DNA from: Adhaeribacter arboris
Lineage (GTDB): Bacteria > Bacteroidota > Bacteroidia > Cytophagales > Hymenobacteraceae
NCBI RefSeq assembly: GCF_003023845.1
Contig: NZ_PYFT01000001.1
Span: 1,798,001 to 1,862,000 of the forward strand
DNA: 64,000 nucleotides
Reading direction: 5' to 3'
Shown here piece by piece: positions 1 through 7,046 of the stretch; the stretch's first letter is position 1; each line of letters starts with the position of its first letter. Made by a program: the position numbers and the translations under genes. The notes under the pieces were generated by a model, which saw nothing but the letters and a program-made list of their open reading frames with translations, did no database searches and was not told the DNA's origin.

Positions 1-473
1 TTGGATATCCCGGAATTATTTGTTCAACGGTTTCGGGGCAAGGCCTTCCGGAAATCCAGGAAATATTAGCCAATCATAAAACGCTTTTCTCCGGTCATTC
101 CGGGGTGGGTAAATCCACTCTGATTAACCGGTTAGCTCCTGGTTTAGAATTAAAAACCAACGAAATATCTGACTATTCTGACAAAGGTAAGCACACGACC
201 ACTTACGCCGAAATGTTTGAGCTGGCGCCCGATACCTTTATTATTGATACTCCCGGCATTAAAGAATTAGGCTTGGTGGATATTCCCAAAGAAGAATTAA
301 GTTATTTTTTTCCGGAAATGCGGGAGCGGCTTAACTTATGTAAATATTATAATTGTTTGCATATTAATGAGCCTAATTGCGCCGTTTTGCAGGATTTAAA
401 AGTCGGTAAAATTTCCCTAACCCGCTACGAAAGCTACCGCAGTATAATGGACGAAACCGATAATCGTCGGTAA
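1..473 (+). CDS. rsgA: Ribosome small subunit-dependent GTPase A, C-terminal part (partial)
   Basis: The reading frame is open from the left edge (in frame with base 3) to a TAA at 471-473, so the N-terminal OB domain lies outside the window. The visible ~156 residues hold the P-loop GHSGVGKSTL at about residue 33, the G3 motif DTPG, and a C-terminal zinc knuckle of the form C-x4-C-x-H-x5-C (CKYYNCLH...C). This order, P-loop followed by zinc knuckle, is the circularly permuted GTPase RsgA (YjeQ), which acts in late 30S subunit maturation in the cytoplasm. An internal ATG at 105 falls inside the P-loop and cannot be the true start. Identification is firm; only the 5' end is missing. Confidence 0.95.
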   Translation, partial: GYPGIICSTVSGQGLPEIQEILANHKTLFSGHSGVGKSTLINRLAPGLELKTNEISDYSDKGKHTTTYAEMFELAPDTFIIDTPGIKELGLVDIPKEELSYFFPEMRERLNLCKYYNCLHINEPNCAVLQDLKVGKISLTRYESYRSIMDETDNRR

Positions 474-488
474 AAGTAAATCGTATTT

Positions 489-1091
489 TTAAGGTGCTAC
501 TCCGGATGATAGCACCCGGTCTATAATATGCACCACCCCGTTGTTGGACACGCCATCTTTCACGATAATAGTTGCCCCATCTACTAGAATAGTTTGCTTA
601 TTATTCCGGATGTGTAAATTATGGCCATCCGCCGCTTTTAATACTACTTCATCTTTTAAGTCGGTAGCTAATATTTTACCGGGTACCAAATGACGCTTAA
701 TAAAATGGTTCTTCTGTTCATTATTGGTGGCGGAGAATAACTGCTTAGCCATTACCGGAGATAATTTCTGAAAAGCGGCATCAGTGGGTATAAATAAAGT
801 AAATGGGCCTTTGTCCGATAGTTTTTCTTTCAGATCGGTTCCTTGTAAAAGCTGGTTAAATTTTCGGATATTAGTCGGCTCGCTGATATTTTCCAGAAGA
901 ACGTGGTTGGGCACCATCCAGGCTCCTCCTACCGCTACTCCCCTGGTTTGTTTCGCCGCACTATCCGAAATAATAATATCTGATGTTTCGCCGCTAATCC
1001 CGCTTATTTCACGCGATTCTTTTACCTGTTGTTTTGGCCGGCAACTTCCCGTTACAATTATTATCCAATAGAAAATAGAAATAAGCTTCAT
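489..1091 (-). CDS. FAS1 (fasciclin) domain lipoprotein
   Basis: 200 residues. The N-terminus MKLISIFYWIIIVTGSC is a lipoprotein signal with Cys17 as the likely acylation site, so the protein is probably anchored in the inner or outer membrane. After a ~45-residue linker, residues ~65-198 form one FAS1 domain: the H1-like block LFIPTDAAFQKL and the H2-like block GVVHIIDRVL are both clear. Bacterial FAS1 proteins are thought to act in adhesion or matrix binding; no ligand can be read here. It stands alone, convergent with rsgA (15-bp gap) and divergent from the cyclophilin gene, so it is probably monocistronic. Confidence 0.88.
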   Translation of the reverse strand: MKLISIFYWIIIVTGSCRPKQQVKESREISGISGETSDIIISDSAAKQTRGVAVGGAWMVPNHVLLENISEPTNIRKFNQLLQGTDLKEKLSDKGPFTLFIPTDAAFQKLSPVMAKQLFSATNNEQKNHFIKRHLVPGKILATDLKDEVVLKAADGHNLHIRNNKQTILVDGATIIVKDGVSNNGVVHIIDRVLSSGVAP

Positions 1092-1183
1092 TCTTATTTT
1101 TTATAGTACTTTCATTGTTAATACTTTAAACCACAACAATAAGGTTTCCTTTTTTAGTGAAGAACAGAATAAGAACACTTTAT

Positions 1184-1213
1184 TTTTGTACTCAAGAATA
1201 ATGTCTAATTTTG
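1184..1213 (+). promoter_or_regulatory. Bacteroidota-type promoter of the cyclophilin gene
   Basis: TTTTG at 1184-1188 followed after 17 bases by TAATTTTG at 1206-1213 matches the -33 TTTG / -7 TAnnTTTG promoter of Bacteroidota. It would start transcription about 20 bases before the ATG at 1239. A second TAnnTTTG match, TATTTTTG, lies at 1181-1188. Confidence 0.6.
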
Positions 1214-1238
1214 CCGTTTTCAATTAAATGAATCTACC

Positions 1239-1700
1239 ATGAAAACTGCGGAAATAAAAACGGCTAAAGGCGTGATGAAAGTGGAGTTTTACGAGAAAGA
1301 CGCTCCGAACACCGTTCAGAATTTTATTGATTTGGCCCAGAAGGGCTATTACGATGGCCTTACCTTCCACCGGGTTATTCCGGATTTTGTAATTCAGGGT
1401 GGCTGCCCTAATTCTCGTGAAGGTGCTAAAGGAGTACCTGGCACCGGCGGACCTGGTTACAAAATAGATTGCGAATTAACCGGTGGCAATCAGTACCACG
1501 ACCGGGGAGTTTTATCTATGGCTCACGCGGGCCGGAATACCGGAGGCTCTCAGTTCTTTATCTGTCATAGCCGCAACAACACGGCTCACCTGGATCGGAA
1601 CCATACTTGCTTCGGCAAAGTGGTAGAAGGTTTAGAAGTAATCGACCAAATAAAACCCGGCGACCGGATCGAGAAAATTGAAGTAAAAGAAACAGAATAA
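1239..1700 (+). CDS. Cyclophilin-type peptidyl-prolyl cis-trans isomerase
   Basis: 153 residues, a bare single-domain cyclophilin without a signal peptide, so a cytoplasmic foldase. The active-site block [13 protein letters not shown] (with the catalytic Arg) and the [10 protein letters not shown] block are intact, as is the Trp-less substrate end typical of short bacterial forms. The protein starts directly with [11 protein letters not shown], matching the family N-terminus. It is monocistronic: its own promoter lies just upstream and a strong hairpin terminator follows the stop. The exact paralogue (PpiA- or PpiB-like) cannot be settled from sequence alone, but the lack of export signal favours the cytoplasmic type. 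Confidence 0.95.
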   Translation: MKTAEIKTAKGVMKVEFYEKDAPNTVQNFIDLAQKGYYDGLTFHRVIPDFVIQGGCPNSREGAKGVPGTGGPGYKIDCELTGGNQYHDRGVLSMAHAGRNTGGSQFFICHSRNNTAHLDRNHTCFGKVVEGLEVIDQIKPGDRIEKIEVKETE

Positions 1701-1715
1701 TTTTCTAAAAAATGT

Positions 1716-1755
1716 AAAAGGTCGTTCTTTGTAATAGCAGAGAACGACCTTTTTT
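1716..1755. terminator. Bidirectional intrinsic terminator between cyclophilin and ZIP genes
   Basis: A perfect 13-bp stem (AAAAGGTCGTTCT at 1716-1728, its complement at 1741-1753) with a 12-base loop is followed by a T-run on the + strand and preceded by an A-run, so it can end transcription of both convergent genes. Confidence 0.9.
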
Positions 1756-1756
1756 A

Positions 1757-2518
1757 TTAACCTTCGGTTAAACGACTCAAGATAAAAGCAGTTAAGAAGC
1801 CGAGTACCGTTATCAAACCCGTAAAATCATGCGCGTGTTCAAAAGCTTCGGGTATCATGGTATCGGAGAGCATCGCCAATATTGCACCGGCCGCCAAGGC
1901 CGTTATAGCGGATATTACTTCTTGCTGAAATTGCCCGAAAATCGTGTAACCCGCTAATGAAGCTAAGCCGGATGCCAGGGCAATAAAAGCCCACACTCCA
2001 AAAATGTATTGCTTCGAGCGTCCCGCTTTTTTCATACCCGCCGAACTAGAAAGGCCTTCGGGCAAATTAGATAAAAAAATAGCAATAACGGCTACTAAAC
2101 TTACCGTTCCGCCTTTTATCATGCTAATGCCAATAACAATGGATTCCGGAATGCCATCGATTAAAGCGCCAATGGCCAAAGCCGTACCGCTGCCCGAACT
2201 ATCTTTGTCGGATAATTGCTGGCCACCGGATCGTTTGCGGTGTTTGGCTCCCTGCCGGGCAAGAATATAATTAGCAATGGTATAAATAGCCGCTCCCGAA
2301 ATAAACCCAATGGCGGTGGCAGCAAAGCCACCTTGTTCGTAAGCCTCGTTCATTAAATCAAAAGAAAGCGCCGAAATTAAAACGCCACTTCCAAAAGCCA
2401 TTACTCCAGAAACTATTCTTTGCTGGATGGGAGCAAAATACCCAATTGCCGCCCCTAACAATAAGGCCGAGCCGGCTACTAATCCCCACAAGCCCGCTTG
2501 AAGCCAAGGTGCTATCAT
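1757..2518 (-). CDS. ZIP-family divalent metal transporter
   Basis: 253 residues with about eight hydrophobic segments and a short polar loop (about residues 92-108, AKHRKRSGGQ) between TM3 and TM4. The two metal-path helices are recognisable: DGIPESIVIGISM in TM4 and SNLPEGLSSSAG in TM5, carrying the Pro-Glu signatures of ZIP transporters; the usual TM4 His is replaced here by Asp (DGIPES), seen in some bacterial ZIP-like proteins. It probably imports zinc or a related divalent metal across the inner membrane. The gene converges on the cyclophilin gene and shares its terminator. Substrate is inference. Confidence 0.88.
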   Translation of the reverse strand: MIAPWLQAGLWGLVAGSALLLGAAIGYFAPIQQRIVSGVMAFGSGVLISALSFDLMNEAYEQGGFAATAIGFISGAAIYTIANYILARQGAKHRKRSGGQQLSDKDSSGSGTALAIGALIDGIPESIVIGISMIKGGTVSLVAVIAIFLSNLPEGLSSSAGMKKAGRSKQYIFGVWAFIALASGLASLAGYTIFGQFQQEVISAITALAAGAILAMLSDTMIPEAFEHAHDFTGLITVLGFLTAFILSRLTEG

Positions 2519-2620
2519 ATTCTATTTTTTTGGTAACGGAACAATGCTTCCACTTACGCCTGGCGTGTTCTTTAGTTTAGGCTGTCTTTGTTTTTAGTTC
2601 TTCATGCTGCCACCAAAAGA

Positions 2621-2649
2621 AAAAGCCGCTCTTTAGAAAAGCGGCTTTT
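2621..2649 (-). terminator. Intrinsic terminator of the AAA ATPase gene
   Basis: AAAAGCCGCT (2621-2630) pairs with AGCGGCTTTT (2640-2649). Read on the minus strand it lies 28 bases after the ATPase stop codon and ends in a T-run. Confidence 0.85.
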
Positions 2650-2676
2650 AAGGTTATACCAAGTTTACTGGAATAG

Positions 2677-4203
2677 CTATTTATAATTATCTTCGTCGTC
2701 ATCGTCGGCCCCGAAACCAGGCATGCTAAACATACTGCTCAGCAAATCTTTAAACTGCGTACCAGCCGTTAACTTGTTCCGGCTGATTAAACTATGCTCC
2801 GCCAACCCGTGTAAGCAGAATTCCATTAAGAAAAGCTTTTCGGCTTCCTCTTTTTCCGGATGAAACTTTTGCACTAAACTGGATAAACCCGGAACACTGT
2901 TCAACGCTTTTTTGTATTCGGCCGTGTTCATGTTGCTTAATATATCTAACGTATGGCCTTCGCCGAACCAATCGGTAACAGGTTTGTAAGGATTTTTATC
3001 TTTTTGCTTTTTTTGTTTATCCGGATCGGGAAAATAATTTAAAAATTGGCTCCGGAGGGCTTTTCCCATTAAATTCTGCGCCACTATAGCGGCTCCCTCC
3101 TGCTCCCCTTCGTAAACCAACTCTACCTTACCCGTTATAGCCGGTACTGCCGCCAGAAAATCCGACACCCGGATGTAGGTTTTACTTTCGCCGTTTAATA
3201 AAACCCGGCGCTCCGCGGCGCTCATGACGTTTTCGTAAGCCGAAATAGTTAAACGGGCCGAAACTCCGCTTTTGGCGTCTACATATTCGCTGTCGCGAGC
3301 TTCAATGGCCACTTGTTCAATTAAATCATTTACCAACTGATTGGTTTTTACCAATTGCTGTTGCTCGGGTTTAATTTTGGCTTCTTGTAAAGTAATTTGC
3401 TTACCAATTTCCAGAGTCTTAGGATAATGCGTAATAATCTGGGAATCAATCCGGTCTTTGAGCGGAGTAACAATAGAGCCCCGATTGGTATAATCTTCCG
3501 GGTTAGCCGTAAACACGAATTGAATATCTAAAGGCAAACGCACTTTAAAACCGCGGATTTGAATATCCCCTTCCTGTAAAATATTAAACAAGGATACTTG
3601 AATCCGGGCCTGCAAATCGGGCAATTCGTTTATTACGAAAATTCCCCGGTGCGAACGCGGAATCAAACCAAAATGGATTACCCGCTCATCAGAATAAGGT
3701 AATTTTAAGGTAGCGGCTTTAATGGGGTCCGCATCGCCAATTAAATCGGCTACGGATACATCCGGAGTAGCCAGTTTTTCGGTGTAGCGCTCCGAACGAT
3801 GTAGCCAGGCCACCGGAGTATCGGCCCCGTGCGTAGAAATTAAATCTTTGGCAAATACGGATAAGGGCTGCAGCGGATCGTCGTTTAATTCAGAACCTTT
3901 TACTACCGGAATGTACTCATCCAGCAATTCCACCAATAAACGGGCAATCCGGGTTTTGGCCTGCCCCCGTAAGCCTAATAAATTAATGTGGTGCATGGCC
4001 AGAATCGCCTGCTGCAGTTCCGGAATTACGGTTTCTTCGTAACCGTAAATACCCGGGAAAACGTTTTCGTTGCGGCGTAATTTCTGAATCAAGTTATCGC
4101 GCAGTTCTTGTTTCACCGACCGCGGTTCGTAGCCGGCTGCTTTTAATTGACCTAGCGTAGTTATTTTTTGCAGGTCTTGGGGCGTGATGTTTTTATAATT
4201 CAT
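2677..4203 (-). CDS. MoxR / Mg-chelatase-like AAA+ ATPase
   Basis: 508 residues. An AAA+ core occupies roughly residues 50-330: the P-loop reads GLRGQAKT (Ala in place of the usual second Gly), Walker B lies in FVINELPDL, and the sensor-1 region is FTANPEDYTNRG. The remaining C-terminal part is helical and ends in an acidic tail with Phe-Gly-rich residues. Such ATPases pair with von Willebrand A (VWA) proteins and remodel or insert metal into targets; the VWA partner is the next gene upstream (4439-5536, same strand). Their substrate is unknown. A heptamer-periodic repeat lies directly before the start codon. Assignment to the MoxR/ChlI superfamily is firm, the role is not. Confidence 0.85.
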   Translation of the reverse strand: MNYKNITPQDLQKITTLGQLKAAGYEPRSVKQELRDNLIQKLRRNENVFPGIYGYEETVIPELQQAILAMHHINLLGLRGQAKTRIARLLVELLDEYIPVVKGSELNDDPLQPLSVFAKDLISTHGADTPVAWLHRSERYTEKLATPDVSVADLIGDADPIKAATLKLPYSDERVIHFGLIPRSHRGIFVINELPDLQARIQVSLFNILQEGDIQIRGFKVRLPLDIQFVFTANPEDYTNRGSIVTPLKDRIDSQIITHYPKTLEIGKQITLQEAKIKPEQQQLVKTNQLVNDLIEQVAIEARDSEYVDAKSGVSARLTISAYENVMSAAERRVLLNGESKTYIRVSDFLAAVPAITGKVELVYEGEQEGAAIVAQNLMGKALRSQFLNYFPDPDKQKKQKDKNPYKPVTDWFGEGHTLDILSNMNTAEYKKALNSVPGLSSLVQKFHPEKEEAEKLFLMEFCLHGLAEHSLISRNKLTAGTQFKDLLSSMFSMPGFGADDDDEDNYK

Positions 4204-4241
4204 TTCTATAAGTTACAAGTTACAGGTTGCAGATTGCAAGT
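4203..4241 (-). repeat. Heptamer-periodic AACYTGY repeat before the ATPase start codon
   Basis: Read on the minus strand, about five 7-base units of the form AACTTGC, AATCTGC, AACCTGT, AACTTGT, AACTTAT run up to the ATG of the AAA ATPase. Similar tracts precede the starts at 24777 and 25894. Confidence 0.6.
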
Positions 4242-4261
4242 TGTTTTAAATGTTGAAAGAT

Positions 4262-4430
4262 TGGATTGTTAGATGGTTAAATGGCTGGATTGTTGGATAA
4301 GTACAAAGAGTAAATTTTCTAATTAGGTAAACTGCTGATTGCTTTTCGCCAATTGGCCACTACTTAGCCAACGGTTGCTGCCTAATCTAAGATTTTGCAT
4401 AAAATAACAATCCAGCCATTTAACAATCCA
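4262..4430. repeat. Imperfect long inverted repeat between the ATPase and VWA genes
   Basis: The 33-base arm at 4262-4294 is the reverse complement of the 25-base arm at 4406-4430 except for an 8-base insertion; 19 bases (4276-4294) pair perfectly. The loop is ~110 bases. The distal arm ends 9 bases after the VWA stop codon, so it could fold in the transcript between the two genes. Confidence 0.6.
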
Positions 4431-4438
4431 TTAATTAA

Positions 4439-5536
4439 CTATAAATTTTTCCGGCGATTTTGTTTGTAATCTTCAAAAATAAGGTGGCCTAAACCCTGCA
4501 AGCTGCTGAAATAAGCTTTGCCTTGGTTAACGGCGGTAAACTCTTCTACAAATTGCTTTAAGTAAGGATCCGTGGCAATCATAAAAGTAGTAACCGGTAT
4601 TTTAATTCGTCGGCACTGAGCCGCCAGATTCAGGGTTTTGTTCACTACTTTCCGGTCCAAGCCAAAAGAGTTTTTATAATATTTAGTACCTTCTTTCAAG
4701 CAAGTAGGTTTACCATCGGTAATCATAAAAATTTGCTTGTTCGGTGTTTTTCTTTTCCGCAGAATATCCATGGCTAACTCTAACCCGGCTACCGTATTGG
4801 TATGGTACGGTCCCACATTCAAGTAAGGTAAGTCTTTCACGTTAATCTGCCAGGCATCGTTGCCGAACACAATAATGTCCAAGGTATCTTTCGGGTATTT
4901 TTGCGTTACTAACTCGGCTAAGGCCATGGCCACTTTTTTAGCCGGCGTAATCCTGTCCTCCCCGTACAGAATCATAGAATGCGAAATATCAATCATCAGT
5001 ACGGTAGAACTCTGCGTTTTGTGCTCGGTTTCGGTTACTTCCAGGTCTTTTTCGGTTAGGTAAAATTCACCTAAACCATGATTCACCTGGGCATTCCGGA
5101 TAGAATCGGTCATGGCAATTTGCTCCACGGAGTCGCCAAACCGGAATTCCCGCCGATCCGTAGAAGTTTCGTCGCCAATGCCGGTATGCGGGGTATTGTG
5201 GTTGCCTTTACCCGACTTTTTCAATTTGCCGAAGATTTCTTCCAGGGCACTTTTCCGGATATTTTGCTCGCTTTTCGGGGTAATTTTAATTTCACCGCTA
5301 CCCGCATCTTCGCTGAGGTAGCCCTTTTCTTTTAAATCCTGAATAAAATCACCAATCCCGTATTCGTCGGATGTCATTTTGTATTGCTTATCCAGAGAAC
5401 TTAGCCAGGAAAGAGCTTCGCCCACATCGCCGGAAGTAATGGTAATCAGCTGTAAAAAAATTTTCAGGAGTGATCCAAAACCAGGATTTTGAGATTGGGG
5501 CGGAATATAATCGGTAAATCGAAATCCAACTGCCAT
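4439..5536 (-). CDS. VWA domain protein, partner of the MoxR-like ATPase
   Basis: 365 residues, no signal peptide or membrane segment. The N-terminal ~140 residues are helical and charged; the C-terminal half is a von Willebrand A domain with an intact MIDAS motif (DISHS in MIDISHSMILYG) and the later FMITDGKPT block that supplies the second MIDAS loop. This is the arrangement of ChlD/CoxE-type VWA proteins that act with AAA+ ATPases, and the ATPase gene follows 235 bases downstream in the same direction, probably as one transcription unit interrupted by a structured spacer. A metal-dependent chaperone or protein-remodelling role is inference. Confidence 0.87.
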   Translation of the reverse strand: MAVGFRFTDYIPPQSQNPGFGSLLKIFLQLITITSGDVGEALSWLSSLDKQYKMTSDEYGIGDFIQDLKEKGYLSEDAGSGEIKITPKSEQNIRKSALEEIFGKLKKSGKGNHNTPHTGIGDETSTDRREFRFGDSVEQIAMTDSIRNAQVNHGLGEFYLTEKDLEVTETEHKTQSSTVLMIDISHSMILYGEDRITPAKKVAMALAELVTQKYPKDTLDIIVFGNDAWQINVKDLPYLNVGPYHTNTVAGLELAMDILRKRKTPNKQIFMITDGKPTCLKEGTKYYKNSFGLDRKVVNKTLNLAAQCRRIKIPVTTFMIATDPYLKQFVEEFTAVNQGKAYFSSLQGLGHLIFEDYKQNRRKNL

Positions 5537-5631
5537 AAATTTAATGCTTAAGTATACTAAGATAACAACAAACCTGCATTCGATGTTCGGAATTCAGGTC
5601 TCGGAAATAAAAATAACTTTATTCAAAAACG

Positions 5632-5665
5632 AAAACGCTCCGTTAGTTTATAAACGGAGCGTTTT
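5632..5665 (-). terminator. Intrinsic terminator of the acyl-ACP desaturase gene
   Basis: A perfect 13-bp stem (AAAACGCTCCGTT at 5632-5644 with 5653-5665) and an 8-base loop lie 30 bases after the desaturase stop on the minus strand, ending in a T-run. Confidence 0.9.
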
Positions 5666-5695
5666 AAAATCTATTGGTAAGTTAGTTAAACTTTG

Positions 5696-6673
5696 TTAAC
5701 GAATCCAGCGGAATTTGTACTCTAATTGCGGCACTTTCATGCGATCAGCTACTCTTTTTAAACGGTCGGGTAAAGCCATTACGTAATCACGGGCTTTTTC
5801 GCCGGCCTCGTTTAAACCGGTTAAACTGGCAATTTTCCAGTCCTCAATTAATTCCTCTAAAATATCGGTGTAGTCGCGAGCGGTATATACGCCAATCCGT
5901 TGGGCAGCATCGGTAAAATGACCAAAAGTTTTACCCATTTCAACTCCTAATTCACGCATGTAATGCGCGGGCATCACAATTTTTTTTCGCATCATATCTT
6001 CGAAGGCCAGCATCATGTTATTCGCATCAACTTCAAAAACCTGGCTGACAAACGATTTATAAACTTTCGCGTGACGCGCTTCGTCGGAAGCAATGTTACC
6101 GCAGATTTTAGCCAGCAGCAAATCGCCGTCTTTCTTGGCTAATTGTGCCACCCGGCGGTGCGAGATATTGGTGGCTGTTTCCTGGTAACTGGTGTACACA
6201 AAAGCCCGATACGGGTCGTGGCCGGTTTGTAAATCAAAACCATCCGCAATTAAGTACTGGGTAGAGGCTTCCATCTCGCGCATATTTACACGGCCGCTTA
6301 AATACAGGTACCGGTTTAATAAATCGCCGTGGCGGTTTTCTTCGGCGGTCCAGGCCCGGTTCCATTTGGTCCAGGGGCTATCTTCGGCGGTATTAATATC
6401 ACTAATGGCAAAAAGCCAGCTTTCGTAAGTGGGGAGGGCTTCTTCGGTAATAGTATCCCCAATTAATACGGCTAATAAATCGTAGGATAATTCTTTGGCT
6501 CTTTCTTGTAAGTTTTTGACTTCTTCAAAGAAAGACTCCAGGCTGGCATCCGGCAAAAAGTCAGAGGGTTGCCACGAATCTTCTACCGTTTTTAAAAATT
6601 TAGTGATACTCTCCGAAACGAACGACTCCAGGTATTTTAATACTTCTACTTTGGAAGCTAAAGTTGCAATCAT
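5696..6673 (-). CDS. Acyl-[acyl-carrier-protein] desaturase (ferritin-like di-iron)
   Basis: 325 residues, soluble, without membrane segments. Two di-iron helix motifs are present: EENRH (in TAEENRHGDLL) and DEARH (in IASDEARHAKVY), each supplying a Glu/His pair, with further Glu ligands in the surrounding helices. This is the plant stearoyl-ACP / mycobacterial DesA type, introducing a double bond into acyl-ACP using O2 and reduced ferredoxin. It would adjust membrane fluidity. Length fits the family (~330). The gene is monocistronic with its own terminator; a perfect 12-bp palindrome 25 bases before the start codon is a candidate operator. Confidence 0.93.
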   Translation of the reverse strand: MIATLASKVEVLKYLESFVSESITKFLKTVEDSWQPSDFLPDASLESFFEEVKNLQERAKELSYDLLAVLIGDTITEEALPTYESWLFAISDINTAEDSPWTKWNRAWTAEENRHGDLLNRYLYLSGRVNMREMEASTQYLIADGFDLQTGHDPYRAFVYTSYQETATNISHRRVAQLAKKDGDLLLAKICGNIASDEARHAKVYKSFVSQVFEVDANNMMLAFEDMMRKKIVMPAHYMRELGVEMGKTFGHFTDAAQRIGVYTARDYTDILEELIEDWKIASLTGLNEAGEKARDYVMALPDRLKRVADRMKVPQLEYKFRWIR

Positions 6674-6697
6674 TTTTATTTTAAATTTATAGGTAAA

Positions 6698-6709
6698 GTT
6701 AGCTAACTA
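6698..6709. promoter_or_regulatory. 12-bp perfect palindrome upstream of the desaturase gene
   Basis: AGTTAGCTAACT is its own reverse complement and lies 25 bases upstream of the desaturase start codon, a place where a dimeric repressor could bind. No regulator is identified. Confidence 0.4.
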
Positions 6710-7046
6710 TCTTCATCAATAATTAGTATTTTTTATTTACTCAAGTTCTTGGTAAGTGATTGTCTAGCAATTAAATCAAATTACCCGCGAAGAAAGTTGG
6801 AATGTTTATATTGTACGTAAGCCGTATAAAATGTTTTAGGTATATCAGTATTTACACGGAAAGATTTTATTTTTTTCAGAAAATTAATATTCTGATGTAA
6901 GTAATTTATAATTAATCTGTTTCAGAATATACCCTGCACGCAAGACCTACCCATTTAAATTATCTCTCCTGATTAGTATGGAATGAAAATCTGTTTAGTA
7001 ACTGCCGTAATTTCTTATTTCTTATCACTGATAATGTGAATAATTT
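6710..7046. other. AT-rich intergenic region without a recognised gene
   Basis: No credible coding frame on either strand. Apart from the 12-bp palindrome at its left edge and a weak CAGAA/TTCTG dyad near 6880-6895, nothing was recognised. It must hold the promoter of the desaturase gene; the GH127 gene ends at its right edge. Confidence 0.5.
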
